Below, in pieces: positions 7,462 through 8,411 of a stretch of 8,411 bases of DNA (the stretch's first letter is position 1; each line of letters starts with the position of its first letter). The notes below the pieces were generated by a model. The model ran no database searches, was not told where the DNA came from, and saw only the letters and a list, made by a program, of their open reading frames with translations. Origin of the DNA: Spirochaetota bacterium (GTDB taxonomy: Bacteria > Spirochaetota > Brevinematia > DTOW01); the NCBI GenBank assembly GCA_028276145.1, contig JAPYWX010000062.1, positions 1 through 8,411 on the forward strand, given 5' to 3'. Position numbers and translations under genes: made by a program.

Positions 7462-7509
7462 AGCGCCTTCTCAATTGAGTACTCTCTAAGTACCTTGGAG
7501 CGCTTTTTT
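7462..7509 (+). terminator. Probable intrinsic terminator of the 4240-7376 operon
   Basis: AGCGC (7462-7466) can pair with GCGCT (7500-7504), with extra pairing CTCAA (7470-7474) to TTGgAG (7495-7500) and a nested hairpin GTACT/AGTAC (7479-7483/7489-7493). A run of six T (7504-7509) follows at once. It lies 86 bases past the MCE stop and inside the repeat array. The outer stem competes with the neighbouring hairpin at 7452-7468, so the fold is not unique. Confidence 0.55.
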
Positions 7510-7532
7510 AAACTGTTTTGGTGAGGAAGGGG

Positions 7533-7568
7533 GTGAAACATCTCAATGAAGTAGTATGGTGTTATTAA
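7533..7568 (+). CDS. Possible 11-codon leader peptide
   Basis: A GTG at 7533 preceded by the strong purine run GAGGAAGGG (7524-7532) opens a frame of 11 codons (MKHLNEVVWCY) ending in TAA at 7566-7568. The stop lies in GTTATTAA (7561-7568), which can pair with TTAATAAC (7610-7617) around an A-type hairpin. That is the geometry of a leader peptide next to a foldable segment, but a short frame like this can arise by chance and no promoter was found just upstream. Confidence 0.2.
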   Translation: MKHLNEVVWCY

Positions 7569-7765
7569 CAGTACCTTACTAATTGAGTGCTTAAAGCACT
7601 TTTACTTAATTAATAACTAAAAGGTTTTGGAAAGCGGAGCTTTCCAAAGAGTGCTTGTTAGCACTTCCTATTAAACATTGGAGAGCTAAGAAATGCTAAG
7701 CCTTTCTTAATCAAATAGGTTGGGTGCTTAATAGTACTTCCTTATTCTAAATTAATAAGCAGGCA

Positions 7766-7840
7766 GTAACCTGAAACAGATGTAACCTGTTGAATTTTCA
7801 GAGACTTTCCGATTATGTTGAAAGGGAGTTTTGTTTTTTT
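7766..7840 (+). promoter_or_regulatory. Possible structured leader of the GAF gene
   Basis: A direct repeat GTAACCTG occurs at 7766-7773 and 7782-7789, 16 bases apart. CTGAAA (7771-7776) can pair with TTTCAG (7796-7801), enclosing ACAG/CTGT (7776-7779/7787-7790). A stem CTTTC/GAAAG (7805-7809/7819-7823) is followed by a T-rich run (7829-7840). These could be an operator pair or a leader with a weak terminator. Promoter candidates nearby (TTGAAT at 7790-7795 with TATGTT at 7814-7819; TTGGGT at 7720-7725 with TATTCT at 7743-7748) are poor. No known riboswitch class was recognised. Confidence 0.25.
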
Positions 7841-7868
7841 CAAAATTTTTTATTACCAAGGAACGATA

Positions 7869-8411
7869 ATGTCTGATATAAATAACACGAACATACAAGG
7901 AAGTTATAAGCGCCAGTTTAAGAAACTTGATAGGTCTATCAAGATGGTTAATGAGTTTTCTGAATTCTTGAAATTGCTTGACTTAAGAGAAATCGGAATG
8001 TTAAGGGTGATGATGCTCAGATTCATGATTGAGTCGGTAGAAGCTAGTTTAGGTAGGATTATGGAATTTAAGGATGGTCAGTTTGTTGTGATGGAATCTT
8101 TTTCGTATAGAGGTGGTAGGATATCTAACAAGAGGATATCCTCACAGGATAGGGTTATTGATAAAGGTAAGCCAGAGTATAAAGATATTTATGAAGTAGT
8201 TAAGAAAGAATTTCCGGTTGTACTAAAGTATGTTACTCTTGATTGGATTAATAGAAAAAACTGTGGTTCTAAGGAATTTACTTATTCTGTAATAAGGGTT
8301 CCTGTTGTTGTTAATGACAAGGTCAGATATGTAGCAGAATTAATTAAAAAGGTATCTTCTAGAAGTGCTCCTTTTGATGAGGAAGATCTTTCAACTGTAA
8401 CTATAATATCA
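7869..8411 (+). CDS. GAF-domain protein, N-terminal part
   Basis: An open frame of 181 codons runs off the end of the window, so the output domain is unseen. The ATG is preceded by AAGGAA (7858-7863) with a 5-base spacer. After a polar, helical N-terminus (1-55), residues about 55-181 look like a GAF domain: predicted strand 72-80, then YSVIRVPVVVNDKVRYVAELIKK (139-161), matching the core 's.l.vPl...g...gvlel.nk', and SAPFDEEDLSTVTIIS (166-181), matching 'pFteeDl.ll..ia'. GAF domains bind small ligands such as cyclic nucleotides and regulate attached cyclases, phosphodiesterases, kinases or phosphatases. No chromophore Cys of phytochrome type is evident. Which enzyme or regulator it belongs to cannot be told here. 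Confidence 0.75.
   Translation, partial: MSDINNTNIQGSYKRQFKKLDRSIKMVNEFSEFLKLLDLREIGMLRVMMLRFMIESVEASLGRIMEFKDGQFVVMESFSYRGGRISNKRISSQDRVIDKGKPEYKDIYEVVKKEFPVVLKYVTLDWINRKNCGSKEFTYSVIRVPVVVNDKVRYVAELIKKVSSRSAPFDEEDLSTVTIIS

Larger units (their letters stand above)
7379..7740. repeat. Array of short degenerate hairpin repeats
   Basis: Two stem types alternate. Type A (GTGCTT...AGCACTT) occurs at 7379-7400, 7452-7468, 7478-7495, 7586-7600, 7650-7665 and 7724-7737. Type B stems differ in sequence: 7411-7434 (GAGAGG/CCTCTC), 7626-7648 (perfect 10-bp TTTGGAAAGC/GCTTTCCAAA with GGA loop) and 7687-7709 (TAAGAAA/TTTCTTA). Two larger blocks, about 7383-7470 and 7649-7740, align along their length, so part of the array arose by duplication. 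The tail TTCYTATTA follows several A stems. It has no open frame with family features on either strand. The function is unknown; RNA structure, a non-autonomous element remnant or a chromosome-organisation site are all open. Most stems lack a T-run, so they are not ordinary terminators. Confidence 0.75.

Noticed and set aside
7379..7740. CRISPR array
   Set aside because: The repeated stems vary in sequence and spacing, there are no constant-length spacers, and the repeats are hairpins of 14-24 bases with diverged flanks.
7379..7868. Insertion sequence or transposon
   Set aside because: No transposase frame, no clear terminal inverted repeats and no target-site duplication; the 8-bp GTTATTAA/TTAATAAC pair is too short and AT-rich to serve as ends.

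Overview
The window is AT-rich bacterial DNA with ordinary, non-mobile gene content. It encodes two envelope or redox functions (an MCE/MlaD-type lipid-transport protein and a 2-Cys-type peroxiredoxin start), housekeeping enzymes (ProS, homoserine dehydrogenase), an McsA-like zinc protein, archease and the start of a GAF-domain protein. The MCE protein points to a diderm. The 603-residue protein at 4240-6051 resembles, from memory, the spirochaete-restricted DUF5312 family, so a low-GC member of Spirochaetota is my best guess. That placement is inference, not proof.

Left part, minus strand: a truncated peroxiredoxin gene (1-71) with a very good sigma-70 promoter at 102-130 lies downstream of proS (274-2007). 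The intergenic stretch between them holds stem-loops, including a perfect 8-bp hairpin at 232-250. ProS and hom are divergent across 2008-2130.

Middle, plus strand: hom (2131-3426), then an orphan mcsA-like gene (3489-4040) with its own promoter, then 199 bases with no gene that end in a near-consensus promoter. That promoter drives a tight three-gene operon: the DUF5312-like gene (4240-6051), archease (6057-6488) and an MCE/MlaD-family protein (6495-7376). The genes are separated by about 5 and 0-6 nt.

Right part: 7377-7868 carries no substantial gene but is packed with short stem-loops that form a degenerate repeat family. Two copies of a roughly 90-bp unit lie about 266-271 bp apart. Related hairpins share the sequence pattern GTGCTT...AGCACTT, with stem changes that compensate each other. 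A related hairpin with the same GAGAGG/CCTCTCT arms sits at the other end of the window. One structure in the array (7462-7509) ends in a T-run and looks like the operon terminator. After the array an SD-led gene begins at 7869 and runs off the window; it encodes a GAF-domain protein.

I found no complete novel system. The most unusual signals are the hairpin-repeat array and its apparent covariation, the archease/MCE/DUF5312-like operon, and two genes that seem to start on very short, Shine-Dalgarno-less leaders.
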